A stretch of 64,000 nt of DNA, taken from the NCBI GenBank assembly GCA_002189035.1, contig CM007989.1, positions 4,216,001-4,280,000 of the forward strand, given 5' to 3'. The notes under the pieces were generated by a model. That model saw only the letters and a program-made list of their open reading frames with translations, was not told where the DNA came from and made no database searches. Origin of the DNA: Utricularia gibba (lineage: Eukaryota > Streptophyta > Magnoliopsida > Lamiales > Lentibulariaceae). The position numbers were made by a program, and so were the translations under genes. Of this stretch, positions 22,409 through 35,032 are shown in pieces (the first letter of the stretch is position 1; each line of letters opens with the position of its first letter).

Positions 22409-25088
22409 ATGGGGGACTCGTCTTGTCTAATTCACGGTTTTTCCTACGCTTCTGCTGTGCCCAATGAAGCAAAACAGGTAACAACAAGCAAACGAACAGA
22501 CCCTTCAATTCTTCTGTGGTGTCTATTACATGGTTTGCAGAATCTTGCGGCTTGAAGATGCTAAGGGGGTGTGTTAGTTGCAGGGGACCGCGATGCACGC
22601 TCTGGGGAATCAATCTCATTTGGGAGGTTTATGACAGAGCCCTTGTCATGGGAGAGGTGCTCTACATTTTCGTCGTCACATAACAAGTATGTGGAGGAGG
22701 CGGAGAGGTATGCGCAGCCGGGATCCGTTGCGGAGAAGAAAGCGTTTTTTGAGGCTCACTACAGGAGAATTGCAGCTCAAAGGGCTGCCGCCGCCGCTGC
22801 TGCTGCTTTGCTGGAGCAGGAGAATGCAGCTAAAAATGTAGCAGAAGGGAGCGACGAGAATGTCGGTGATGATAGTGCTTGCCATGAGCAAAGAGATGAC
22901 TTCAAAGCTCCTGTCGATTCAGACTTAAAACAGAATTTGGAAGACGGCCCCGTCAATTCTGAGGACCATATTTCAATTGCTGTTCTTGATGGACGGGGCA
23001 AAATGATTGTATGGGAAATCAGACTGATGATTCAACCAAGGGGAGACCTCTTGGTGAACTCCAAGCCGAGAATACTACTCTTAATGAGCTTGATGGTATA
23101 GAGAACCAGGATGGTACAAAAGAAATGGAGAGGCCATTGTTAGAGGTGAAATCTTGACTTCAAAGATCATAATGTTTTACTTCTGTTATCTGCAACAAGT
23201 GTGTTAAATTGGGCTGTTGTTTCTGTTCAAGCATGCGCATGAGGAGATGCCAAGAGCGCTGAGCATGAAAAGGGCCGCCTTCTCGACATTGAAGCCATTG
23301 ATTCAGGGCAAGCAAAGCAAAGTCCTTGCTACACCAGCCAAGCCAGTTACAGCAAAGCCCCACAAAGAAAACAACCCTGAAATCGCAAGGAAGTCAGCTA
23401 CGTCTTCTCCCAAGCCTTTGTGCTCAGTAAAGGAGCCGCATAAGGATATATTCTCTATCACCAAGAAAACTGGAAGTTGTGGGGAAAGGCTTGTCCATAC
23501 ACGAACCCCTTCCAAGGAATCTAAAGTTCATGCTACTCCTTTGAGGACTGCAAATGTGGTGAACCAATCCACAGTCTGTCTTTCGATTCTATTGATTGAA
23601 AATCGTCTCAGCAATCTAACAATCATCTTCCTTGCATTTGTAGGGTCTGTCCAGTGGTTTCACTGCATCTGTAGCAACTCCTCAGTTAGAAAACCACAGG
23701 TCATCATTTGTTCCTTGAAAAATGAATTGTGAAGCTTTCAAAGAGCAGAATAATGATCGACAGTTACTTGAATGTCTGCTTGAGGTTTGCAGGATGAGGA
23801 CACCTGGTGAGGTCCCGCCTTCAGGAAGAAAAACCCGTGAATGGCAGATCCTATCTGCAGCCAGATCATCCGCTAAGTCTTTATGGTCAGTAAGGGACCT
23901 TGGTAAAGACAGAGTTTCCATCAACAAAAACAATGAAAATTGTGGGCGAAGAGATGCACATGCACAACCACGTTCCAAAGAATCTCGAGCTCATGCCACT
24001 CCTATGAAGACAGCAAAAGTGGTGAGCGAATAGAGATCATCTTCTTTTTTTGGTGCAATCACGTTTGGAAGCCATTTCAGTCAGCTGATAAATCACCTTG
24101 TGTGGATTTCAGGGAGCCTCTAAAGCTGTGTTCACGTCACCTGCATCTACTCAGTTAGAAAGCAGCAGGTCCGTGGTTCTTCCGCAAATTATAGTGTTGT
24201 ATTTCATAGAGAGATTGACTGACACATGGTTCCTTGCAATTTTCAGGATCGTAACGCCCCGTGATTTCTCAGCTACAGGAAGCAAAAGCTGCGGGCCCAA
24301 ATGGCACATCTTTTCGGCAGTGTAAGTGGAGATCAAAACCAACACATGAATGAGAAGTTGGCTGACTTAAGAGTTTTGGATTCTAAACATTGTGTTACTT
24401 TTGATTCAGTTCAAAATCATACACGGCCTGTCGTAACCAGCTGCAGAATAGCGTGCTGTCATCCCCATTTGTCCTGAGAACTGAAGAAAGAGCTGCAATG
24501 AGGAAGCAGGTAAGAAGATACGACCACTAATTCCTCAGGCATTGAAATTTGGCTGTTTTGGTATATATTTTACACAGTAAGCTGACTTTTCTGCTTTGTT
24601 TTGGTTTCCAAAAAACATTAGAAACTCGAGGAGAAGTTCAGTGCTTGCCAAACACCGAAAGAGCAGCCTCCAAAGGCATTCAAGGTGTAAATCCAGCGCT
24701 TTCGTGTACTGCATTTCCTCATCCTCACCATTGATTCATCTTAAGTTGGAATGAACAACTGCTCATTTCAGGAAAAAGCAGGAAAGGAGTTCCAGAAATT
24801 GAGTCGTGGCTTATGCTTCAAAAACGGCAACTTGCCTAACTTTCAAAAGGAAACACAAACCTCAAGGACGAAAAAGGTAAAGGTCTTATGCAGATGGAAA
24901 TAATATACATTTCCTGAACTCGATCTTCTACTGGTTTCTATGTTTCACAGGATACAACAACACATTGTGGCATTGCCTCAGTGCCTCCACCTGCAAAGAA
25001 TGTTGGTTACAAAATGAGGGAAGCTCTCAAACCACGACGCATCCTCAAAGAGCCATTGATCAAGAAGAACACTCGAGAGATGCATTAA
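22409..25088 (+). CDS. WDL7: WVD2-like 7 microtubule-associated protein, with two frameshifts
   Basis: TPX2-domain protein of the WAVE-DAMPENED2-like family, which binds and organises cortical microtubules. Exons: 22409-22477, 22584-23145, 23232-23558, 23644-23699, 23793-24021, 24113-24168, 24247-24321, 24410-24509, 24622-24684, 24772-24876, 24951-25088. The N-terminus reads MGDSSCLIHGFSYASAV, then SISFGRFMTEPLSWER and KYVEEAERYAQPGSVAEKK. GPKWHIFSAV leads into the TPX2-like core (LRTEERAAMRKQKLEEKF, EKAGKEFQKLSRGLCFK), and the tail is basic. Exon 2 needs two added bases: one G at 22604-22607, and one G at 22995-22998 or one A at 23000-23003. Its length then becomes 564, a multiple of three, and both flanks read conserved sequence. 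Exons 3-4 and 5-6 look tandemly duplicated. The gene is convergent with the cystinosin gene, 245 bases away. Confidence 0.88.
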
Positions 25089-25333
25089 GAATCCATACGT
25101 TGAAGAGTGAGTTTGTTTCTTTCTGACTCTTAGCGGGAAGGTTACTTAGTTGTGTTACTCAAAAAGACTCTTTCAGATTCCTTGTTTCTGAATGTGAATG
25201 AAATGATTATCTCTTACATACAATTTCTTTCAAGCCAAACATGAACTGTGTATATAGTTGGTATTCAACACGTGAACCCAAACAAGCAAAGTCTGAAATC
25301 TGAGTATGATATCACCCACATGGACCTATATTC

Positions 25334-26948
25334 TTAAGGATCTTGACAAGTATCCCTAAATAGCAGTGGCTCTTGGATTCTTGTGTTCTTGGAAGGATAG
25401 AGCACGAAGTGCTGGATCATGAAGACAATGTCGAAGGACAAGCTTACCTGCAATAACAATTACTTATTCTGACGGAATGGAAGTGGATGCTTACCAAAGA
25501 GATCCCAGTTTTTCCTTCATTTGATGATGTAAACGAATAGTTGTGCCAAGAAATGAACACTTAATACTAACCAAAGAGATCCCAGTTTTCCCAATGTTGC
25601 CATACATGTTCACTGCTGACCCTGTAATTAACCAGTACTTGAATGAATGATCAAAGGACATATATTTCTGCTAAAATGGAAATGAATGGTTGTTGTAAGA
25701 AAAGTTACTTTGATCTATGGATTCAACAGCTATTTGGCCAAAGCTTGTAATGCTTCCAAGAAAATCAAACAGAACATATCCAATGCTGAATCCAACAGTG
25801 CTCTTTTGGCGAAAGTTGAAGATGGCCTATACTTCACACATGTTAAACCTCAAAACCAAAAACCGAATCCAGTACACCCACAAAAAGTGAAGCAACTTCG
25901 TCTCGAAGAATCTGAGATTGAACTTTCATACCCACAAAATTCTCTGTTTAAACAATGAATGCAGGCAACCATGGGGTTTTCTACTATTTCATGCAACAAT
26001 GATAATGTTTGCAAACCTGAGGAATGTACTTGATGATCATCATAACAATCTGTATAGTGCTGAAACACTAAACAAGTCTTAGAGATCTCTCAGAAAAATT
26101 CTTATGCAAGAACCCAATAAAATGAAAACCTACTTGAAGCAAGAAACCAGCCAATACCAAGAATGGTTTGGTAGGGATGCAAAGACACAAGCTGCTGCCG
26201 ATAGCCATGCCACTGACACAACGGCAATAGCAATTTTCGAGACCTTCTGGTTGCCACGCTGCAAGCATGAATATTGGTTCATCGCAGTTGATAAGGAAGA
26301 GTGTGTAATCCCCATATCAGAAGGAAAAAAACAATGTGAAAGATGAAAAGGCTGCATCAAGGAAGCTAAAAAAAAGCCATTTACTCATGACACTGTCCGA
26401 TTGCAACAAAGTGATAATTAAGGGCCACAAGTAGTATGTTGGGAGAGCAAATAACTGCTTACATCATATATGGAAACTTGAAACAAAGTCAAAGATATAA
26501 TAGTAACAGCGTGAACTGAAAAGGCTACATCATTGGCTGCCACAGGAATCATCTGCATTAAAAAAGGAAGGTGGGATTACAAAAAAAGGACTACTTCTCA
26601 AAAGAATGATAACCAAATGCACCTGATCGAAGCCAAACTTTTCCCTATACTGTCTCTGAACGACAGGACTGAAGAAAAGGGATGCATTGTAAATCAAATA
26701 GGACGCATGTTTGGTCCAATTCAGCACCACGAAATCAAAATTCAGTCCCTGCACACTGCCGAATATACAAAATTAAGCTCAACATGAGTGTCAGAAACAG
26801 AGCTCCAGAGTTCCCGCATAGATCAAAACCTTTTCCTTTTGAAGTTCAAGATGAACTGAGGGTAAAAACAAGCTGCCCATGAGAGAAACGATATCCAGCC
26901 CAGAATGTAAAAGAGAACCTCTAGATCGAAAGAGTTCCACGTCGCCAT
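25334..26948 (-). CDS. CTNS: Cystinosin homologue (PQ-loop lysosomal/vacuolar transporter)
   Basis: Proton-driven cystine exporter of lysosome-like membranes; in plants presumably the tonoplast. Eight exons in transcription order: 26948-26830, 26755-26623, 26552-26463, 26258-26134, 26059-26017, 25826-25709, 25621-25572, 25447-25334; the total of 792 nt gives 263 residues with every phase consistent. It begins MATWNSFDLEVLFYILGW. The first PQ loop is CFYPQFILNF, followed by GLNFDFVVLNWTKHASYL, then MIPVAANDVAFS. The second PQ loop is KYIPQAIFNF, followed by QKSTVGFSIGYVLFDFLG and NMYGNIGKTGISL, and the last exon carries FDIVFMIQHFVLYP. Length and motif order match Arabidopsis cystinosin. Its start is 339 bases from the divergent RUG3-like gene, suggesting a shared promoter region. 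Intron 7 carries a copy of the exon 7 end. Confidence 0.93.
25493..25589 (-). repeat. 20-bp direct repeat duplicating the cystinosin exon 7 donor end
   Basis: The same 20 bases occur at 25493-25512 and 25570-25589, 77 bases apart. On the coding (minus) strand the right copy is the true end of exon 7 with donor GTTAGT. The left copy lies in the intron and is followed by a better donor, GTAAGC. Use of the second site would add 77 bases and shift the frame. Confidence 0.8.
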
Positions 26949-27168
26949 TTCCAGTCTTCACTTTGCAGCTCGATGTTAGGATAAGAATGAAGCAGCCAGC
27001 ACAGTTTATCGGCAGTATGCGAAGAAAAGAAACCGCTATGTGTTCCATGTCACGCCGTTTTGTCTAGGGAATATCATCCGGACACGACACCATATATGTA
27101 AAGATTTTTCTTGTTGTGTGTAGATGTGTTTAGTGAGAACTACTTGTGTCCTGATGGGATCCGTACAG

Positions 27169-27237
27169 GCCCACGGGTTAAGTGCCCAACAAGTATTGCC
27201 TTCAACCTCGACTCCGAGGATGGATGACGCCGGCCCA
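27169..27237. promoter_or_regulatory. Paired site II (GGCCCA/TGGGCC) elements in a bidirectional promoter
   Basis: GGCCCA occurs at 27169-27174 and 27232-27237, inside the 339-base gap between the divergent cystinosin and RUG3-like start codons. TGGGCY 'site II' elements are known to be common in promoters of plant genes for mitochondrial and housekeeping proteins. Binding here is inferred. Confidence 0.5.
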
Positions 27238-27287
27238 TTGTGTTCAGGAAACAGAACCTAAACGCAGGTGACATTTAGCCGGCGGCG

Positions 27288-28747
27288 ATGGTGGCTTTCA
27301 GCCGTCGTATCATCAGGACTGCCGCTAAATGGAGCGGAGGGAGACCATTGTCATCGATGGCGAGCAAGTCTGTTCCCCTTCTATGGAATCATTCCCCTGA
27401 CGGTTCTGCTGAAAACCCGGTTCACCTGCAGCTATATTCATGGGGCCATGGGGCCTCTGGGCAGCTTGGCGGAGGTAGTGAAGAAATTAGAATTTATCCG
27501 GCACCGGCGGCCACCCTCATCGTTCCTCCAGATTTTTCACTGCTGAAATCCACTCCTGGCAAACTCCCACCGGGAGATTGTTCGATTGGGGAAAACTTTG
27601 AGCTGGGAATTTCCTGCGGACTCTTCCATTCAGGTCTGATTGTGAATGGGAAGCTATGGATGTGGGGCAAAGGCGATGGCGGTCGACTAGGGTTGGGCCA
27701 TGAACACCCTGTTTTTGTTCCGACTTTAAATTCGAATTTTGAAACCGATTTGAGAAGCATTGCTCTTGGCGGTCTGCACTCCATTGCCCTCGATGTCCAA
27801 GGCCGAGTCTTCTCCTGGGGCTATGGTGGATTTGGAGCTCTGGGGCATTCTGTTTATCATCGCGAGCTGCTACCCAGAATTGTCCAAGGATCTTGGGATG
27901 GAGAAATATGCCATATTGCAACTAGTGGTACTCATTCTGCAGCGGTCACCAAAGCCGGTTAGGTGTTTTTTTTTTCCCCTGCAAACTTTGTAGTTGCGTA
28001 TCTCCGGTTGACCGGGGAACACAATCTGAACCCTCTTTGTGGCGTGTTATTCACCGTTTTCCTTGTGATGCAGGTGAACTTTACGTCTGGGGCCGAGATG
28101 AAGGGGATGGCAGATTAGGCCTTGGCCCCAATCGCGGTCCCGACCATGCTGGTGGAATGAGCACACCTTCTGAAGTGAAAGCAATGCCCGAGCCAGTGGC
28201 TGCCGTTTCATGTGGTGGCTTCTTCACAATGGCATTAACTAAAGACGGGCAGCTATGGAACTGGGGTGCCAACTCAAACTATGAGCTTGGAAGAGGAGAC
28301 ACAATTGGTGGATGGAAGCCACAGCCTGTTCCCAGTCTCAAGGACGTTCGCATAATCCAGATAGCTTGTGGCGGGTACCATTCTCTGGCCTTGACAGAGG
28401 AAGGGAAAGTTCTTTCATGGGGTTACGGAGGCAGCGGCCAGTTGGGTCGCCCCGTTGTCGGCAAAGGAAGAGTTCCTGAACCAGTTGAAGCTTTAGCTGA
28501 TGAAAGAGTCATCTCCATAGCGTGTGGAGGGTCATCATCAGCCGCCATAACAGAGAATGGGAAGCTATACATGTGGGGAAATGCCGCAGATTCTCAGCTC
28601 GGAATTCCTGGACTTGGTGATGTGCAACCTTCACCCGTTGAGGTCAAGTTCCTGTCCGAAGACGATGGCCTTGGCGATCTCAAAGTGCGTATGGTTGCTG
28701 TAGGCGCTTCCCATGCTCTCTGCCTCGTTTCAAGATCATCTATCTAA
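27288..28747 (+). CDS. RUG3: Mitochondrial RCC1-repeat protein (RUG3-like)
   Basis: Seven-bladed RCC1 propeller protein resembling Arabidopsis RUG3, which is required for splicing of mitochondrial nad2 transcripts. Two exons, 27288-27957 and 28074-28747, encode 447 residues. The first 30 residues (MVAFSRRIIRTAAKWSGG) are basic and lack acidic residues, fitting a mitochondrial presequence. RCC1 repeats are plain: YSWGHGASGQLGGG, MWGKGDGGRLGLGHE, LGGLHSIALD, SWGYGGFGALGHS, VWGRDEGDGRLGLGP, CGGFFTMALTKDGQLWNWG, CGGYHSLALTEEGKVLSWG, and MWGNAADSQLG. Length and repeat wording match RUG3 closely as remembered, so I favour that orthologue over the nuclear Ran-GEF or UVR8. The frame is intact. Confidence 0.9.
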
Positions 28748-29497
28748 CTAACCAATCAGCTCTCTGCCATCAACACTAAAATTGGGAAGCTGCTGTCGTC
28801 GGACAAGAAGATGAGTGTGAACCCACCGGAGCAGTTCACCGTCTTATGCGGCCAAGTGGAGCAATTTAACTTGAACAGGAAGATGAGATTTGGACTATAG
28901 GAAAGTCTGTTTTATTTAATTATAATAAAATATGAATTCATTTATTAGATAAATTTAATTAATTTTATAATGATCAAACATAATATTATTATTTCTGTTT
29001 TAAAAATCTTTTTTTACTTATTTATTATAATAATTTAATTTATAAAAAATCAGTTAAATTCATATTTTTTTCAAACAATTGATTATACTTGTATTAATAT
29101 CGAATAAATTAATGCATTTTACAAATAAACTTTGGATATTTAAAACAAATAAAAAAGCACAGTTACAACTATTATGATACCATTGGCTTTTACATCAAAT
29201 ATATATTTATTAATAATTATATTAATTTAGTAGGCATATTTTTAATATATAAATATAAGTTTTAAATTATTCTATGTAATTTTCGTTAATTAGTCTGATT
29301 TTATTTTTCTTGCTTCTTTTAAATAAATGCATCAAATTTTATTTATTTAATCTAATTTAATAAATTAGTATATGCTTTTGTCATGGGCGGTTTTGATTCA
29401 TTTATGTCTGGCCCCTGAGGACCCGCTCTGAATTCTCTCTACAAGCTTCATAGACGCTTTCGATCGTCTCTGTTTGGGCGAGATCCTGCGATCGTGA
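28748..29497. other. AT-rich intergenic region
   Basis: 3' flank of the RUG3-like gene and promoter/leader of the NOI gene. No other gene, repeat family or RNA gene is recognised. Confidence 0.55.
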
Positions 29498-29964
29498 ATG
29501 ACGTCGGTAAGTCTTCCTTCATGTTATTTGTTGATCGAGATCGCGATTGCAGCATTCGTTCCTCCGTTCGTTGCGATTAGGCGCTTGATTTTGCCGATGC
29601 CCTGATTATTTTCGCGCAATTCTGCGTGTGTTGTTTGAGGATCTGGTGACTGTAAAATGTTTGTGAATTTTGCAGCAGGAGAGAGGACGGCCGCTGCCGA
29701 AATTCGGCGAGTGGGATGTGAATAATCCAGCTTCTGCAGATGGTTTCACGGTTATTTTCGCCAAAGCCAGAGACGAAAAGAAAACCAAAGGCACAGTCGC
29801 GGGTGGCCCGACCACCGACAACATGTCTTCGTCTCCACAACAACCCCAGGATTACCCGGGAAAGGTAGTCCGTCTATCCAATTCCTCCCTCATTAACCCC
29901 CCGAATTGAAACCTAATCAGACTACGTCACGTTGATGCAGAAGAAGTGGCTATGCTGTTTCTGA
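29498..29964 (+). CDS. NOI/RIN4-domain small protein
   Basis: Short membrane-tethered protein with the nitrate-induced (NOI) domain also found in the immune regulator RIN4. Three exons, 29498-29506 (only MTS), 29676-29864 and 29941-29964, give 73 residues. The motif LPKFGEWDVNNP followed by ADGFTVIFAKARDEKKT is the NOI core, and the RIN4 cleavage-type context (PKFGEW) is retained. The C-terminus KKWLCCF carries adjacent cysteines typical of palmitoylated family members, so plasma-membrane anchoring is likely. The 9-nt coding exon is unusual in size but is the standard arrangement for this family as I recall it. All phases agree. The biological role of stand-alone NOI peptides is largely unknown. 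Confidence 0.92.
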
Positions 29965-30824
29965 GACGGGTGGAATTTGTTTCTGGGAATCCATGGGTGT
30001 GGCAGCTGACACGCTGAGCTAAGCCTTTGTCTGTTCAAAACGTGTTGCGAATATCAGAGCATTAGCTCCTGAAGGAACGGGAAGCTGATTCAGGCAGGTT
30101 TCTGAGAGCACCCAGCCGCTTCACCATTCACGTTAAGGGCGTGGCTAGTGTGTTTGTTCCCTGATCTGATCTTGGTTATAAAATTAGAAAAAATGGACAG
30201 ATTTGGAAGATGATTGAAGTCAAATTGAATCTGGTGTATAATGGTGCAATCCTTACACAATGCCGAATTTTAAGGTTTTATAAAATACACAAAATAGAAT
30301 TTATAAAATCTAAATAGAATCACTTCAAAAAATATGAAATAGAACTCCATGTCGACCTCTAAATTTAACGGAATTTATTTTAATCATTAACCAGACAACG
30401 AATCATGTGTAGTATAGTTTGGATGGGAAAAAATGATAATATAAAATAAACAAAAGGGTTATAAATTAAAATAACCAATGCATTATAATATTTCAATTTT
30501 ATGTTATTTTAAAAGGAATTAATTATGAATAATCGAAATTAAGGACGTAATTTAATTCAAGGTTCAAACTCCTTTTGAAACAATTTTGCAACGTTGACGA
30601 CAAGAAATGCCGTAATTGACAGTGTATAACGAAGCTACGTCGTTTTAAGTTGAAATTCCAACCGTCTTTCATTTTCATTCCATCCCAGGAGTCCAATCCA
30701 GTCGTCGTTTTCGCTTGTGCTTACACGCGGGTTGTTACTTCTTCTTGTTGTTCTGCTTTTTGGTTTCAGCTTCGTCGCCTGCACCGGCAATCGACGATTG
30801 TCCTTCTGTTCGCTTGCTTGGGAG
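29965..30824. other. Intergenic region between NOI and RAB2 genes
   Basis: Contains the NOI 3' untranslated region and the RAB2 promoter and leader. The last 150 bases are GC-richer and probably transcribed. No extra gene was recognised. Confidence 0.55.
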
Positions 30825-32478
<1,654 letters not shown>

Positions 32479-33108
32479 CTCCATTCTTCATCGCGGGTGG
32501 TTTCATCGTGGACAGTTGAAAGCAGTTGCATGAACGTACGTACATACTGATTGACAAAAGACACACACGCACACGAATCTCAGAGTAGCAGCCGGCGTGC
32601 TACCAGTGCCATACGTACGTACGTAACTATGCAGTTTGTTAAATTTTCATGTGCCTTTCTTGCTCTTAATTTTTAACAAGAACGAGATCCTTGTAGAAAG
32701 CTCGTTTTGTGGTCGCATCAGAAAAGCGAACTCGAAAGCATTGCAGCAACTTGGTGGGCGATCCGATTCAGTGTTCACACTTTTTAAACTGTTGGTCTTC
32801 TATTTCCACTGTCACCCAGGGACCCTCCACCGAGGCCGTCAGTACCACGATCGGAATCTCTTCAGCTGCAATCGGCAGCCAGTGAGCACGCCGGAACCCG
32901 TCGTGTAGATACGGAAGGGATCAGTACGAACATGTGTTGGGCGGGGACTGAGAGTGAGAGTTGGTGTGTTTGGCACCGGGAAGTATTGAATTACACTGTC
33001 GGGGCAGTTTCTGGCTACACAGCGCAGCAGAGATGATACAGATTGATTATGAAATCACTGGAATGGAAAAAAGTAGGGATCCGATTTGAGACAAATTTTG
33101 GTTGAGGA
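32479..33108. other. Convergent 3' intergenic region
   Basis: Between the RAB2 stop and the stop of the minus-strand small basic protein. A short TACG repeat lies near 32611-32624. Otherwise it is probably untranslated region. Confidence 0.5.
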
Positions 33109-33477
33109 TTAGACATTCTTCACGGGGCGATTACTCGCAGAAATCGTCGTCACCGCCTTGGTGTGGGAGATTGATTTAATCGGAGTTGGATTTACCTGGA
33201 CGAAGAGATAATTCCCGGCGAACAGGTCGCCTAAGTGCGATCGGCTCTCCTTCAGCCGCCTGCATACTTTAATCCACGCCGCCGTCGCCTTCCGCCGCAG
33301 AAAGCGGTTCAGTCTGATACGCAGTTTGCGGCGGAGGTGGAACCTTCTGAATCGGGAAGGGCCGGTCCTCAAAGGGCCGATTACCTTCTCCCTGATGTTT
33401 TCATCGTCGCTGCTGCCGATCGAATCGAATTCGTTGCGGAGGCGCCGGTAGGAGACCTTGACGGCGGCGGAGGCCAT
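33109..33477 (-). CDS. Small basic plant protein of unknown function
   Basis: Intronless 122-residue protein. I do not know a function, but the layout resembles a conserved plant family as I remember it: a start MASAAVKVSYRRL, an Arg-rich middle (FRRFHLRRKLRIRLNRFLRR), then a predicted helix with RRLKESRSHLGDLFAGNYLF and VQVNPTPIK. The middle is strongly cationic and could be a nuclear/nucleolar signal or a nucleic-acid or membrane contact surface; this is inference only. No signal peptide or membrane segment is visible. The frame is GC-rich compared with the flanks, which supports real coding. It is convergent with RAB2. Confidence 0.7.
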   Translation of the reverse strand: MASAAVKVSYRRLRNEFDSIGSSDDENIREKVIGPLRTGPSRFRRFHLRRKLRIRLNRFLRRKATAAWIKVCRRLKESRSHLGDLFAGNYLFVQVNPTPIKSISHTKAVTTISASNRPVKNV

Positions 33478-35032
33478 TGTGGATCGAGCGAGTAAACGGG
33501 GGCGGAGTGGCAGAGGTTCCCGGAGTTCAGCAAAGCGGTGCGAGACCCATCTCCGACTTCAGCGAAAAAAAGGCAGAGAAACGGTTGCCTCATTTAGAGC
33601 GCCATTTATTTCAGCGGGTACCTCCAAAAACTAACTCCAACAGTAATTAATAATCATTATTATTAGTAGTATTTACCCGCTACATTTTACAATTCTAAAA
33701 TATTCAATGAAAAATAGTAAAAGAGGCACCAACCCACAACTCAAGGCATACTATCCATAATAAGTATAATTTAAATTGCACCTAATAAATATATATTTAA
33801 AATATTATTCTGTAATAAATATATTTAGAATAAACAAAAAAGGAACTAATTCTATTAGTAATGTGGTCATTCCTCTTTGATTGTATGATAAAAGCGATCA
33901 ATGTTTGAGAGAAAATGCAAGGATGATCATATTTTTAAAAGGATCAAATTGTTGGCTTCCCTTTTTGATCTTGTTTACTCTCCTTTCCACCACCACCGGC
34001 GGAACATAGGCAGGGGCAAATTAGGCCCCTGTAGGTAATAAAAAGATTAATTAAATAATTAATACAAAAAGTTGGATAATTGCCCTATGTAATGAATTCT
34101 TCATGTTCTTTCGGCCTCAAACTTTTATAATTAAAACACGAAAGAAAGCATTGATGGTATAGACCCTAAAGATTCTACAATTACAAAGAGTTAAGGAAGG
34201 AACCATCAAAGATTAGATTCCTCATAATATGAATACCTATTTATTTAAAAAAAAAGAGAGGAAAATGGAAATTCGGACCACAGACATAATGTTTTTGTTT
34301 TGTTACTAATTACTATGAAAGGAATATGATAAGGTGACGACAAGATGGTCACAAAAGGGGTAAATGGAACGTGGGGTGAGTGAGGTCTCCATCAAAGAAG
34401 CGGCGGGTGCATTTACACGCCGCATGCCAACACACAAACACGGTCACGTGAAGAATTATCTTTCATCATACACTATAATTTACAAATAAATTCTAATTCT
34501 ATTTTCTTAAGAATGTATTTGATAAGTGAAAATAGTTATATTAAAATATTTCTCAAAATATTAAAGTCAGTCAATCAAAAATATCTAAAATCAAGGATGA
34601 AATAGGTGTTCTTTTTTTTACATTTAAATTAAGAATCTAATTATTTTCAAACTCTTTTGCATCGTTTCAATTACTCTAATTTATATTTTACATATTTGTT
34701 TTATTTTTTCATTAATTTTTTTCCCTTTTCCATAACAACATAAAACATACATAGTGATGAATAATTTGCTTCGTCAAAAGATAAACAAATGTATCTTGTT
34801 TATGAATACTTATATGATTCATGGCCCGAATCGAATCTAAGATCAGACTGAACAGATGATTTTAAGGCACTACTACTGGGGTTGCATGAGCGATCCATTT
34901 AGCCTACAAGCACTAAGGTAAGGGAAGAAATGTACAAGCGCATCTGCCTAGAGATTAATCACCACCAGCAACTGATACTACTTGCTGCCAGTAGAGTTTA
35001 CAGGGTGGGTGGATAGAAGGGTCGGGTCAGCT
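33478..35032. other. AT-rich intergenic region
   Basis: Upstream of the small basic protein and downstream of SGF29. No recognised gene. The last 100 bases or so are likely the SGF29 3' untranslated region. Confidence 0.5.
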
